This document shows positions 8,729 to 17,801 of a stretch of DNA of 64,000 bases, one piece after another. The notes beneath the pieces were generated by a model. The model was not told the DNA's origin, ran no database searches, and saw nothing but the letters and a program-made list of their open reading frames with translations. This DNA comes from Methylophilus sp. TWE2 (lineage in GTDB: Bacteria > Pseudomonadota > Gammaproteobacteria > Burkholderiales > Methylophilaceae). Where the stretch lies: the NCBI RefSeq assembly GCF_001183865.1, contig NZ_CP012020.1, forward strand, positions 2,103,839-2,167,838. Direction: 5' to 3'. Within the stretch, counting starts at the first letter, position 1; each line of letters starts with the position of its first letter. Both the position numbers and the translations under genes were made by a program.

Positions 8729-9598
8729 ATGTTGGCACTTTTTTGCAAATGGCTTTCCAAATTGCCACTTGGCTACATCCAAGGCTTGGGCGCAATGTTG
8801 GGGAGGTTGAATTGGTGGCTGGATCAAAAAAGTACCCGCATAGCCATTGAGAACATCCAGCAGAGCGGTCTTTGCAACGATATCAAGGCTGTTCATCAAC
8901 TGGCCAAACATAGCTGGATAGAAGCGGGTAAATCCTTGATGGAATCACTATTTATCTGGGGCGCCCCGCAATCCGGTTTACTGCCTTTGGTGAAGGCAGC
9001 AACTGGCTGGCACCTCGTAGAGGAAGCACAACGTGCGGGCAAAGGCCTGATTTTCCTCACGCCACATCTGGGCTGTTTTGAGATCACCTCGATTTATTAT
9101 GGCAGTCAACACCCAATCACCGTGCTCTATCGCCCCCCAAAACTGACTTGGCTGGAAGACTTACTGCAACAGGGCCGGCAAAAAGGCAATGTTTCCCTGG
9201 CGCCAGCCAATGCCGCCGGGGTTAAAAAATTGCTGCAAGCCCTAAAACGTGGAGAAGCGATTGGTATTTTACCCGACCAGATTCCCAGAAAAGGCGAAGG
9301 CGAATGGGCTGATTTTTTTGGCAAACCGGCTTATACCATGGGGCTAGCGAGCAAACTGGCGGTTAAATCTGGAGCAACAGTGATTATGGCGTTTGGCGAA
9401 CGCTTAGCCGCAGGCGAAGGGTTTCACATTCACCTATCCAAAGTGGACGATATCCACACCCCCGGCTTGCTTAACCAGGCAATTGAACGTCAGATTGCAC
9501 AATGCCCGGGGCAGTATTTATGGCAATACAACCGTTACAAAAAAAGGCGTTACGCCATGCGTAAACTGCAACCTCACCAAAGCGAACACGCGGATTAA
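8729..9598 (+). CDS. Lipid A biosynthesis acyltransferase (LpxL/HtrB family)
   Basis: A 289-residue inner-membrane acyltransferase that adds a secondary acyl chain from acyl-ACP to a Kdo-lipid A precursor. The HX4(D/E) catalytic motif is in TPHLGCFE. Further signatures are TVLYRPPK, GILPDQIPRKGEGEWADFFG and PGQYLWQYNRYKKRR near the C-terminus. The start is ATG 8729 (MLALFCKW), behind a modest AAGG; an in-frame TTG directly before it is not needed. Length and motifs are normal for the family; whether it is the LpxL or LpxM type cannot be told. It is divergent from the kinase/carbamoyltransferase pair. Confidence 0.92.
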   Translation: MLALFCKWLSKLPLGYIQGLGAMLGRLNWWLDQKSTRIAIENIQQSGLCNDIKAVHQLAKHSWIEAGKSLMESLFIWGAPQSGLLPLVKAATGWHLVEEAQRAGKGLIFLTPHLGCFEITSIYYGSQHPITVLYRPPKLTWLEDLLQQGRQKGNVSLAPANAAGVKKLLQALKRGEAIGILPDQIPRKGEGEWADFFGKPAYTMGLASKLAVKSGATVIMAFGERLAAGEGFHIHLSKVDDIHTPGLLNQAIERQIAQCPGQYLWQYNRYKKRRYAMRKLQPHQSEHAD

Positions 9599-9622
9599 TC
9601 GGTGACTGTGAGCTGGGCTTGA

Positions 9623-10327
9623 TTATGCCAGCCCCTGTATCCAGCGGCTGTAGACCCTATCGGCAACGGCATGTAGCACGTCGCAATCCTCGTTCACTTT
9701 TGCCAGCATGGTATCCGCAGACTGTACAGCCGGGCTGGCTGCAGACGTGGCAATATCGTTCTTCCATTGTTCCGTCCAAATCTTGACCATCTCCGGCATC
9801 ATCTCAATATGGCATTGCAAACCGATGTGTTTGCCCATGACATAAGCCTGGTTGATGCAATACGGGCTGGATAGCACGTGTGTCGCCCCTTGCGGCACCG
9901 AAAAAGTTTCGCCATGCCAGTGAAAGCTGTTAAAGCCTTGCAAGTCACCAAACCAATCTCTAGCGACAGGATGATCTGCCACCTGCACTTGCCCCCAGCC
10001 TATTTCTTTAACCGGGTTTTTACTGACCACACCGCCCAATGCCTTGCTGATTAACTGCCCTCCCAGGCAGTGCCCAAGCAAAGGAACATCTTTTTCTACT
10101 GCCTGGCGAATTAATTGCAGTAAGGGCGGAATCCAGGGCAAATCATCGTTGACACTCATGGGGCCGCCCATCAACACAATGCCACTATATGCATCGACTG
10201 AGTCAGGCACGGGCTCGCCTTTATCAATACGCACCTCGCACCAAGGAATGGCATGCCGCGCTAAAAAAGTGCCCAAATAACCAGCACCCTCGCAGCAAGC
10301 GTGCCTGAATACCACCACCTGTTTCAT
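9623..10327 (-). CDS. Class I glutamine amidotransferase (GMP synthase-like)
   Basis: A 234-residue stand-alone GATase1 domain. The nucleophile elbow is [26 protein letters not shown] is a typical substrate-pocket motif, and QCHIEMM supplies the catalytic His-Glu pair. An early [11 protein letters not shown] oxyanion strand is present. Such proteins hydrolyse glutamine or gamma-glutamyl compounds; without a synthetase partner the substrate is unknown. Its ATG overlaps the stop of the upstream pseudouridine synthase gene (ATGA), so translation is coupled. The protein ends normally, followed by 24 bp to the convergent acyltransferase. Confidence 0.9.
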   Translation of the reverse strand: MKQVVVFRHACCEGAGYLGTFLARHAIPWCEVRIDKGEPVPDSVDAYSGIVLMGGPMSVNDDLPWIPPLLQLIRQAVEKDVPLLGHCLGGQLISKALGGVVSKNPVKEIGWGQVQVADHPVARDWFGDLQGFNSFHWHGETFSVPQGATHVLSSPYCINQAYVMGKHIGLQCHIEMMPEMVKIWTEQWKNDIATSAASPAVQSADTMLAKVNEDCDVLHAVADRVYSRWIQGLA

Positions 10328-10875
10328 GACATTACCTTCTTATAACTGACTTCCTGGTATTGCCCAAGCAAGATTCCGTCCAACGTGTACGGGCCTATGG
10401 CATAACGGATCAGGCGCAAGGTCGGAAACCCCACATGGGCGGTCATTCGCCGCACCTGGCGGTTCTTGCCTTCACTGATTTTAATCTCCAGCCAGGTCGT
10501 CGGGATATGTTTGCGTTCGCGTATGGGTGGCTCGCGCTGCCACAAATGGTCAGGTTCGGCGATGATTCTGACCTGCGCTGGCTGCGTGACAAAATCCCCT
10601 AAATCGACGCCCTGCTTTAATGGCATCAATTCTGCTTCTGTAGGAGTACCTTCGACTTGCGCCCAGTAGGTTTTGACCTGTTTATGTTTGGGATGGCTTA
10701 AACGATGTTGTAATCCGCCGTCATCGGTTAAAATAAGCAATCCTTCAGAATCGGTATCTAACCGCCCGGCAGCATACACGTTGGGAATCGGAATATAGTC
10801 CTTGAGCGTCGCATGCTTCTCGTGAGCAGTGAACTGGCAAACGACGTTAAAGGGTTTGTTAAACAGTAATAACAT
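10324..10875 (-). CDS. rluE: rRNA pseudouridine synthase, RluE-type (RsuA/RluB/E/F family)
   Basis: A 183-residue RsuA-family pseudouridine synthase. The catalytic motif is [17 protein letters not shown], with the active-site aspartate in [16 protein letters not shown] and [11 protein letters not shown] are conserved C-terminal signatures. There is no N-terminal S4 domain, as in RluE, which modifies 23S rRNA. The frame is open back to 11025, but family members begin with [10 protein letters not shown], so ATG 10875 is chosen. That places it 10 bp from the icd start on the other strand. It overlaps the amidotransferase gene by 4 bp. Confidence 0.88.
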   Translation of the reverse strand: MLLLFNKPFNVVCQFTAHEKHATLKDYIPIPNVYAAGRLDTDSEGLLILTDDGGLQHRLSHPKHKQVKTYWAQVEGTPTEAELMPLKQGVDLGDFVTQPAQVRIIAEPDHLWQREPPIRERKHIPTTWLEIKISEGKNRQVRRMTAHVGFPTLRLIRYAIGPYTLDGILLGQYQEVSYKKVMS

Positions 10876-10885
10876 GGAAAGTGCT

Positions 10886-12124
10886 ATGTCTAAAATCAAG
10901 GTGCCCGCCACAGGCAGCAAAATCACCGTCAATGCTGATAATACCCTAAATGTTCCCGACCAACCTATTATCCCGTTTATCGAGGGCGATGGTATCGGCG
11001 TTGACATTACGCCGCCCATGATCAAAGTGGTGGATACCTCTGTTGAAAAAGCCTACGGCGGCAAACGCAAGATTTCCTGGATGGAAGTCTACGCCGGCGA
11101 AAAATCGACGACGGTTTATGACAAAGATACCTGGCTTTCAGATGAAACCATGGCGGCCTTGAAAGACTATGTCATTTCGATCAAAGGTCCGTTGACGACT
11201 CCAGTCGGCGGTGGCATCCGTTCATTGAATGTGACTTTGCGCCAGGAACTGGATTTATACGTCTGCTTGCGCCCTATCCAGTATTTCACAGGTGTCCCCA
11301 GCCCGGTCAAGCATCCTGAAAAAACCGACATGGTGATTTTCCGTGAAAATACGGAAGATATTTACGCCGGCATCGAATGGGCCGCTGGCACTGAGGAAGT
11401 GAAAAAAGTCATCAACTTCTTGAGCGACATGGGCGTACGCAAGAAAATCCGTTTCCCTGAAGCGTCTTCCATCGGCATCAAGCCAGTGTCTATTGATGGC
11501 AGCAAGCGCCTGATCCGCAAAGCAATCCAATATGCGATTGATAACAACCGCAAATCGGTGACCATCACCCACAAGGGCAACATCATGAAGTTCACCGAAG
11601 GTGGCTTCCGTGACTGGGGTTACCAGCTGGCTAAAGAAGAATTTGGTGCCGAGCTGATTGACGGTGGTCCATGGTGCAAATTGCCTAACGGCATTGTCAT
11701 CAAAGACTGTATCGCAGATGCCTTCCTGCAAGAGATTTTGCTGCATCCGGAAGATTATGATGTGGTTGCTGCCTTGAACCTGAATGGTGACTACATGAGC
11801 GATGCTTTAGCCGCACAAGTGGGCGGCATCGGCATTGCCCCAGGCGCGAACTTGAGCGACACCGTTGCCATGTTTGAAGCCACCCATGGCACTGCGCCTA
11901 AAATTGCCGGTAAAAACCTGGCCAATCCGAGCTCACTGATTCTGTCAGCCGAAATGATGTTGCGCCACATGGGTTGGGTTGAAGCCGCAGACCTGGTATT
12001 GAATGGCGTCGCCAAAGCAATTGCCAGCAAGCGCGTGACCGGCGACTTTAGCAGCCAGATGGAAGGCGCCACGCAAGTAGGCACCGCTGAATTTGGTGAC
12101 GAGATCATCAAGCAAATGGCTTAA
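10886..12124 (+). CDS. icd: NADP-dependent isocitrate dehydrogenase
   Basis: A 412-residue decarboxylating isocitrate dehydrogenase of the E. coli type, acting in the TCA cycle. Family motifs are [24 protein letters not shown] (the substrate-binding serine that AceK phosphorylates in enterics), [13 protein letters not shown], and a [14 protein letters not shown] region with the metal aspartates. [12 protein letters not shown] is the NADP loop. The frame extends to 10829, but ATG 10886 (MSKIKV) has a GGAAAG Shine-Dalgarno at 10876-10881 and matches the family start. Its promoter must lie within the 5' end of the divergent rluE. A strong bidirectional terminator follows. Confidence 0.97.
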   Translation: MSKIKVPATGSKITVNADNTLNVPDQPIIPFIEGDGIGVDITPPMIKVVDTSVEKAYGGKRKISWMEVYAGEKSTTVYDKDTWLSDETMAALKDYVISIKGPLTTPVGGGIRSLNVTLRQELDLYVCLRPIQYFTGVPSPVKHPEKTDMVIFRENTEDIYAGIEWAAGTEEVKKVINFLSDMGVRKKIRFPEASSIGIKPVSIDGSKRLIRKAIQYAIDNNRKSVTITHKGNIMKFTEGGFRDWGYQLAKEEFGAELIDGGPWCKLPNGIVIKDCIADAFLQEILLHPEDYDVVAALNLNGDYMSDALAAQVGGIGIAPGANLSDTVAMFEATHGTAPKIAGKNLANPSSLILSAEMMLRHMGWVEAADLVLNGVAKAIASKRVTGDFSSQMEGATQVGTAEFGDEIIKQMA

Positions 12125-12156
12125 TGCCTTACCGGGCCTTCGGCTGATGGCATAAA

Positions 12157-12184
12157 AAAACGGCTCGCACTGCGAGCCGTTTTG
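12157..12184. terminator. Bidirectional terminator between icd and the cold-shock gene
   Basis: AAAACGGCTCGCA, a single-base centre, and TGCGAGCCGTTTT form a near-perfect stem flanked by A and T runs. It can serve icd (plus) and the convergent csp gene (minus). Confidence 0.9.
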
Positions 12185-12207
12185 CATTTGGTGCCCCTAA
12201 ACAATCA

Positions 12208-12411
12208 TTATGCTTTTTGGATATTGCTTGCTTGCTTGCCTTTTGGACCTTCAGTCACATCGAAAGACACACGCTGGCCCTCTTTCAGGCTTTTGTAACC
12301 AGATTCTACAATTGCGGAAAAGTGTGCGAACAAATCATCACCACCATCATCCGGCGTAATAAATCCAAAGCCCTTAGAATCATTGAACCACTTTACGGTA
12401 CCTGTTGCCAT
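12208..12411 (-). CDS. cspA: Cold-shock domain protein (CspA family)
   Basis: A 67-residue single cold-shock domain. The RNA-binding motifs KGFGFITPD (RNP1) and DLFAHFSAI (RNP2) are intact. It acts as an RNA chaperone or antiterminator in the cytoplasm. It has a consensus promoter at 12543-12571 and a leader of about 125 nt, the long 5' untranslated region typical of cold-inducible csp mRNAs. Whether this copy is cold-induced or constitutive cannot be told. Confidence 0.95.
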   Translation of the reverse strand: MATGTVKWFNDSKGFGFITPDDGGDDLFAHFSAIVESGYKSLKEGQRVSFDVTEGPKGKQASNIQKA

Positions 12412-12756
12412 TTTACTTCCTTACTTTTTTACTTAACAGGGAGGCGCCCCAAAAGTTTGTCTCAAGTACTCCAGTCGCAATAAACAAGCTTTGCTTTACT
12501 TAAAGACGGCTACAAAAAACCTGAACCCAAACGCCTTAAGGATTTATAAGTGAGCATTATTTAAATGTCAAGTGCATTTTTGTATCTTTTAACGAAAGCT
12601 AAAAAATCCAGTTAAAATTTGTATAAATGCCGCACCAGAGGCCGTCTATTCTACGATTTGAATTCATGATGAAAAACGTATACTCAAAGGAAAAGTATTG
12701 GTATATCAGTTAATTAACACATTTATCACGGTTTAACAGAGGCCTTTGAAACGTTT
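12412..12756. other. csp leader and csp/pilB divergent promoter region
   Basis: A 345-bp gap. It holds the csp leader (about 12412-12536) and promoter on the minus strand. The remaining AT-rich 180 bp before pilB holds no recognisable gene. Confidence 0.6.
12543..12571 (-). promoter_or_regulatory. Consensus sigma70 promoter of the cold-shock gene
   Basis: A perfect TTGACA (12571-12566), a 17-bp spacer and TATAAA (12548-12543) on the minus strand. Predicted +1 is near 12536, leaving a leader of about 125 nt. Confidence 0.75.
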
Positions 12757-14478
12757 ATGGCAGCAGTGGAAAGTACAAAGAAACTTGGTGGTATGGCACG
12801 CATGCTGGTGCAATCTTCGCTCATGAGTGAAGAAGACGCCTCAGCATTGCAGGAAAAATCATACGCCCAGAAAATCAGTTTCCTGGCTGCCGCACTGGCG
12901 CAAAAGAAGATATCTTCCCGGGACATTGCGCAATCGGCATCAAATGCTTTTGGCTTTCCTTTTTTTGACCTGGACGTACTAGACCAGGACTCCCTCCCTG
13001 AGAAAACCATCGATATCAAGCTGATGCAATCGCATCGCGTGATGCTGTTACAGCAGAAAAACAACGTCGCTTATATCGCCCTCTCCGATCCCACCAACCT
13101 GCACTCACTGGATACCATCCAGTTCCAGATGGGCGCTACGCTGTTCCCCATCGTGGTCGAAGATGACAAGCTGGGTAAATGGATAGATAAAATCGTCGAA
13201 TCCAAAGACACCAGCATGTCTAGCCTGAATAGCGGTGCGGACGATTTTGACTTGGGGCTGGAAGAATCTAACCAGGAGCAAGAAGTAGAAATACAGCAGG
13301 AGGTGGACGATGCACCTGTCGTCAAATTCCTGCAGAAGGTATTGATGGATGCCATCAATATGGGCGCATCTGACTTGCACTTTGAACCTTATGAGAAGTT
13401 TTACCGGATCCGCTTCAGGGTAGATGGCGTATTGCGAGACATGTCGCAGCCACCCCTGGCGATTAAAGAAAAACTGGCTTCGCGCATCAAGGTCATTTCC
13501 AATCTGGATATTTCCGAAAAAAGAATCCCGCAAGATGGCCGCATGAAGCTGATCCTCAGCAAAACCCGCGCCATCGACTTTCGTGTCAGCACATTGCCAT
13601 TAATCCATGGTGAGAAAATTGTGATGCGAATTCTGGACCCGACCAGCGCAACATTGGGCATTGAGGCATTAGGTTATGAGCCTGAACAGCAGGATGCTTT
13701 GCTTAAAGCAATTCATCGCCCTTATGGCCTGGTATTAGTGACGGGGCCGACGGGTTCCGGCAAGACAGTATCACTGTATACCTGCCTCAACCTGCTCAAT
13801 AACCCCGAAGTCAATATTTCCACTGCAGAGGATCCGGCAGAGATCCCCTTACCTGGCATCAATCAGGTGAACGTCAATGACAAACAGGGCCTGACATTTG
13901 CTGCAGCGCTAAAGTCTTTCCTGCGCCAGGATCCTGACATTATCATGATTGGTGAAATCCGTGACCTGGAAACGGCTGACATGGCCATCAAGGCGGCCTC
14001 TACCGGGCACATGGTGTTATCCACATTGCATACCAATGATGCGCCCACCACCTTATCGCGATTATTAAATATGGGCGTAGCCCCCTTCAACATTGCCTCG
14101 GCGGTGACGTTAATTACGGCACAACGCCTGGCCAGGCGCTTGTGTAAGCACTGCAAGGTACCCTTGGATCTACCGAAGGAAGCATTATTGAATGTAGGCT
14201 TTAACGAGACGGATCTTGACGGCAGCTGGCAATTATATGGCGCCAAGGAAGGCGGCTGCGAGCATTGTAATAACGGCTATAAGGGTCGTGTCGGGATTTA
14301 CCAGGTGATGCCCATTAGCGAGGAAATGACGCGTATTATCATGACCAATGGCAATGCGCTGGATATTGCTGCACAGGCCAAAAAAGAAGGCATCAAAGAC
14401 CTGAGGGAATCAGGCCTGCTCAAAGTAAAACAAGGACTAACCTCCATTGAGGAAGTAGAAGCCGTGACGAATGAATAA
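12757..14478 (+). CDS. pilB: Type IV pilus extension ATPase PilB
   Basis: A 573-residue cytoplasmic hexameric ATPase that powers pilus extension. An N-terminal MshEN-type domain (about 1-160) is followed by the GspE/PilB core. Walker A is GPTGSGKT (330-337). The Asp box and Walker B are in DPDIIMIGEIRD. The His box is STLHTNDAPTT. The zinc-binding pairs CKHC and CEHC lie near 466 and 498, as in PilB/GspE. It is followed after 37 bp by pilC, and the two form a motor/platform operon. The pilin and prepilin peptidase genes are not in this window. Confidence 0.95.
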   Translation: MAAVESTKKLGGMARMLVQSSLMSEEDASALQEKSYAQKISFLAAALAQKKISSRDIAQSASNAFGFPFFDLDVLDQDSLPEKTIDIKLMQSHRVMLLQQKNNVAYIALSDPTNLHSLDTIQFQMGATLFPIVVEDDKLGKWIDKIVESKDTSMSSLNSGADDFDLGLEESNQEQEVEIQQEVDDAPVVKFLQKVLMDAINMGASDLHFEPYEKFYRIRFRVDGVLRDMSQPPLAIKEKLASRIKVISNLDISEKRIPQDGRMKLILSKTRAIDFRVSTLPLIHGEKIVMRILDPTSATLGIEALGYEPEQQDALLKAIHRPYGLVLVTGPTGSGKTVSLYTCLNLLNNPEVNISTAEDPAEIPLPGINQVNVNDKQGLTFAAALKSFLRQDPDIIMIGEIRDLETADMAIKAASTGHMVLSTLHTNDAPTTLSRLLNMGVAPFNIASAVTLITAQRLARRLCKHCKVPLDLPKEALLNVGFNETDLDGSWQLYGAKEGGCEHCNNGYKGRVGIYQVMPISEEMTRIIMTNGNALDIAAQAKKEGIKDLRESGLLKVKQGLTSIEEVEAVTNE

Positions 14479-14515
14479 CTGTTGTCACTGATCAAATATT
14501 CTTGAAGAAAACATT

Positions 14516-15739
14516 ATGGCGACTGGCAATATCAAACAATCCGTGTATCAGTGGGAAGGCAAGGACCGTAAAGGCAAGCTGGTTAAAGGCGAAATGCGCG
14601 CCAATGGCGAAGCGGTCGTCAATGCCACTTTGCGTCGCCAGGGCATTACCATCATCAAGGTAAAGAAGCAAAGCGCACTGGTCACCAAAGGTAAAGTCAC
14701 CGAAAAAGATATCACCTTATTTACGCGTCAGCTGGCCACCATGATGAAAGCAGGCGTGCCTTTATTGCAAGCCTTTGATATTGTTGGCAAAGGACATCAC
14801 AACCCTGCAGTCTCCAAACTATTGAGCGACATTAAAGCCGATGTCGAAACCGGTAGCAGTCTGAGTGCGGCTTTCCGTAAATACCCTTTATATTTTGATC
14901 AATTGTTCTGCAACTTGGTGGGCGCGGGTGAACAAGCCGGTATCCTGGACAGTTTACTGGAGCGATTGGCCACCTATAAAGAAAAGATTCTTGCCATCAA
15001 AAGCAAAATCAAATCCGCCCTGGTTTATCCTACCTCGATTATCGTGGTAGCTTTTGTCATCACCGCCGTCATCATGATTTTTGTCGTGCCCGCGTTTAAA
15101 GATCTGTTCAGCAGCTTTGGGGCAGACTTGCCGGGCCCCACTGTAGTGGTCATTAATATATCCGACTTTTTCGTTAAATGGTGGTGGGCCATTTTCGGCA
15201 CTCTGGGGTTTGGTTTATGGTTCTTTTTCTACACCTGGAAACGCTCTGAAAAAATGCAGGCGACCATGGATCGACTCATGCTGCGCCTGCCTATTTTTGG
15301 TGAACTGATCCGTAAAGCGACCATCGCGCGTTTTGCCCGCACACTCTCCACTATGTTTGCTGCCGGTGTCCCACTTGTTGAGGCCCTGGATTCTGTGGCT
15401 GGTGCTTCGGGCAACAAAGTCTATTTTGATGCGACCAAGAAAATCCAAAGCGAAGTCAGCACGGGTACCAGCTTTACAGTGTCCATGCAGAACGCAAATG
15501 TGTTCCCCAATATGGTGATCCAGATGACGGCCATTGGGGAGGAGTCTGGCTCTTTGGATGGCATGCTAACCAAAGTAGCAGACTTTTACGAAGGCGAAGT
15601 CGATGATGCCGTGGCCGCGATCTCTAGTTTGATGGAGCCTGTGATTATGGTTGTCCTGGGCGTACTGATTGGCGGCCTGGTGGTTGCCATGTATATGCCT
15701 ATCTTCAAAATGGGCAAGGTGGTCAGTGGTGGAGGATAA
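14516..15739 (+). CDS. pilC: Type IV pilus inner-membrane platform protein PilC
   Basis: A 407-residue GspF/PilC-family protein with two cytoplasmic helical T2SSF domains. Membrane segments are near 170-195 (VYPTSIIVVAFVITAVIMIF), near 220-240 and at the C-terminus. Repeated signatures are FTRQLATMMKAGVPLLQAFD and RFARTLSTMFAAGVPLVEAL. It couples PilB to pilus assembly at the inner membrane. A strong terminator follows at 15756-15784, so the usual downstream pilD/coaE genes are not part of this operon. Confidence 0.95.
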   Translation: MATGNIKQSVYQWEGKDRKGKLVKGEMRANGEAVVNATLRRQGITIIKVKKQSALVTKGKVTEKDITLFTRQLATMMKAGVPLLQAFDIVGKGHHNPAVSKLLSDIKADVETGSSLSAAFRKYPLYFDQLFCNLVGAGEQAGILDSLLERLATYKEKILAIKSKIKSALVYPTSIIVVAFVITAVIMIFVVPAFKDLFSSFGADLPGPTVVVINISDFFVKWWWAIFGTLGFGLWFFFYTWKRSEKMQATMDRLMLRLPIFGELIRKATIARFARTLSTMFAAGVPLVEALDSVAGASGNKVYFDATKKIQSEVSTGTSFTVSMQNANVFPNMVIQMTAIGEESGSLDGMLTKVADFYEGEVDDAVAAISSLMEPVIMVVLGVLIGGLVVAMYMPIFKMGKVVSGGG

Positions 15740-15755
15740 TCGGTAAACCCTAACG

Positions 15756-15784
15756 AAAAAAGGCTGTTACAAACAGCCTTTTTT
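15756..15784. terminator. Intrinsic terminator between pilC and dsbC
   Basis: AAAAAAGGCTGTT, a 3-nt loop and AACAGCCTTTTTT. The 13-bp stem has A and T runs on either side, so it can work for pilC (plus) and for the convergent dsbC (minus). Confidence 0.9.
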
Positions 15785-15803
15785 AATGCCACAGATTGTT
15801 GGA

Positions 15804-16544
15804 TTACATGGTTTTTTTCGCAGCTTGCAATGATTTTTCAATCTCATCATATGGCTGCGCACCTAGCATGCGCTTGCCATTTTCAAAAAACAACGTAGGG
15901 GTGCTATTCACACCAACCTTGTGCGCCAACTCCCCCACCTTTTCTAACGGCACGTCACATTTGGCTGTCGTCGTTGGTAGTTTATTGTTGAATATCCAAT
16001 CTTGCCAGGCTTTCACGCGATTGCTGGCACACCAGATACTACGTGATTTATTCGCTGCATCCGGATGTAATTGCTCAATCGGATATAAGAAAGTATAAAT
16101 AGTGACGTCATTGATGTTGGTCAGCTCTTTCTGTTCCAATCGTTTGCAAAATGGACAATCCACATCCGAAAATACGACCAGTTTGCGACTACCGTTGCCT
16201 TTGACCACTTTAATCGCCTGGTCCAAAGGTAAACTATTGAAGTCAATTTTAGTGAGTTCATCCATGCGCTCACCTGTCAGGTCTTTCTTGGTTTTTGGGT
16301 CAACCAGGCGCCCTTCGGCAATCAGAAAACTGAATTTTTCATCGGTATAAATGATCTGCCCACCCATAAAAACTTCATACAAGCCGTTATAAGGCGTTTT
16401 GGTCACGCTATCCACTTTGAATTTTGGATAGGCAGCTTCTATCGTTTTTTTCAGGCTGGCTTCGTCAGCAACGCTGTTTAATGACCACAATGCCGCCAAG
16501 GCAGCTAAGCCCAGCATGACCGACTGACCGATAAATTTTTTCAT
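15804..16544 (-). CDS. dsbC: Thiol:disulfide interchange protein DsbC
   Basis: A 246-residue periplasmic disulfide isomerase. A signal peptide of about 26 residues (MKKFIGQS, a hydrophobic stretch, then VADEAS) precedes an N-terminal dimerisation domain. The thioredoxin fold carries VVFSDVDCPFCKRLEQ with the CxxC active site, and NSTPTLFFENGKR includes the cis-proline loop. It refolds proteins with wrong disulfides and is kept reduced by DsbD (not in the window). It lies 48 bp downstream of the ubiI-like gene on the same strand and may share its transcript. Confidence 0.93.
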   Translation of the reverse strand: MKKFIGQSVMLGLAALAALWSLNSVADEASLKKTIEAAYPKFKVDSVTKTPYNGLYEVFMGGQIIYTDEKFSFLIAEGRLVDPKTKKDLTGERMDELTKIDFNSLPLDQAIKVVKGNGSRKLVVFSDVDCPFCKRLEQKELTNINDVTIYTFLYPIEQLHPDAANKSRSIWCASNRVKAWQDWIFNNKLPTTTAKCDVPLEKVGELAHKVGVNSTPTLFFENGKRMLGAQPYDEIEKSLQAAKKTM

Positions 16545-16592
16545 TACTCACTCTTTCTCAAACATGCACAGCTTTGACTCATCAAATGTCAA

Positions 16593-17801
16593 TTAATTTT
16601 GCGTGGCTGTACGAATTAAAAAACGTTTTAGCATAGCACTGTTTTCCACCGCTCGTATGCCTAACAATGCAGCATGTGTCCAGGCAGCTTGTGGGCGCGC
16701 AAACAGGCCATCCAGACCGCGCGTCAATGCATGCATTTTCAAAATATCCATGTGCCGCGTACGCGTCACATGGCGCAAAAAGTTGGCATCACCCAACGGC
16801 CTGACAGCAGGCAATTGCGCAATATGCTGACACAGCGCCTGCACGTCCTGAAAACCCAAATTAACGCCTTGCCCAGCCATTGGATGCACCTGATGCGCAG
16901 CATCTCCCAACAACAGCACATGCGGCAAGGCCATGCTATCTGCCGTGTTTTGTACCAGCGGGAAAGCCAGTATCTCGCCATTGGGCGTCAATGTTCCCAA
17001 TACATTGCCACAGCGCGCTTCAACCTCTCTAGCCAATGCCTCTGCCAATAAAGCCTGTTTTTGTGCCGCGTCTGCATGCGGCAATGCCCAAACCAACGAT
17101 ACCTGCTGCTGGGGCATAGGCAACAAAGCCAGGGTTTCGTGCGCACCAAACCATTGCCTGGCGATATCGCCGTGCGGCCGCTCGGCACGGTAGTTGGTCA
17201 CCAGTGCGGTCTGTGCAAAATCAACCTTGTGTACATTCACGCCACATTGCGTTCGCACCCATGATCGCCCGCCATCGGCCCCTATCAACAACGCAGCTTC
17301 AATCTCATGTTGCGGCAAGGATAACCGGGCCACATGACCGGAATATTGCAAAGTATGTGCCGGAGCGTCGGTGATCACAGTCACCTCTAAATCTTTCAGG
17401 GCTTGCCAGCAGGCATCCATCAAGGCCTGGCTTTCCACAATAAAGCCCATCTCGGTCAAATGGGCATCGTCCGCATCCAGGCAAAGACTAGGCGTTGCAT
17501 GGCTGTGGGTAGGCGACCATAAATGCATGGCGGAAATCGGATTAATCCGGCTTGCAGGCATGTGCGCCCATATGCCAAGGCTACGTAACCAGTCCACCGT
17601 TTGATTGGTAAGTGCATAAATACGGCTATCCCAGTGATTCACATCGTCGACCCAGTTCTCGGCCAAAGACTGCGCGGGCTTAGCATCTGTCAGCACGACT
17701 TTTTTGCCCAGTCTTGACAGTGCAATCGCCGCGGTCAAGCCCACCAGGCCAGCGCCGACAATGACCACATCGGTTTTAATCAAGGGAGGATTAACTGCCA
17801 T
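16593..17801 (-). CDS. FAD-dependent ubiquinone hydroxylase (UbiI/UbiF/VisC type)
   Basis: A 402-residue class A flavoprotein monooxygenase of the UbiH/COQ6 family, hydroxylating the ubiquinone ring precursor. The Rossmann motif is VVIVGAGLVGLTAAIALSRLG; LIGADGGRSWVR is the DG loop; LLLGDAAHQVHPMAGQGVNL is the second FAD motif. It overlaps the preceding ubiH-like gene by 11 bp, matching the pepP-ubiH-ubiI order of enteric bacteria. Which ring position it hydroxylates cannot be decided from sequence alone. Confidence 0.88.
   Translation of the reverse strand: MAVNPPLIKTDVVIVGAGLVGLTAAIALSRLGKKVVLTDAKPAQSLAENWVDDVNHWDSRIYALTNQTVDWLRSLGIWAHMPASRINPISAMHLWSPTHSHATPSLCLDADDAHLTEMGFIVESQALMDACWQALKDLEVTVITDAPAHTLQYSGHVARLSLPQHEIEAALLIGADGGRSWVRTQCGVNVHKVDFAQTALVTNYRAERPHGDIARQWFGAHETLALLPMPQQQVSLVWALPHADAAQKQALLAEALAREVEARCGNVLGTLTPNGEILAFPLVQNTADSMALPHVLLLGDAAHQVHPMAGQGVNLGFQDVQALCQHIAQLPAVRPLGDANFLRHVTRTRHMDILKMHALTRGLDGLFARPQAAWTHAALLGIRAVENSAMLKRFLIRTATQN

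Noticed and set aside
15740..15803. Missing prepilin peptidase remnant after pilC
   Set aside because: Only a terminator separates pilC from the convergent dsbC; no degraded coding sequence is visible.
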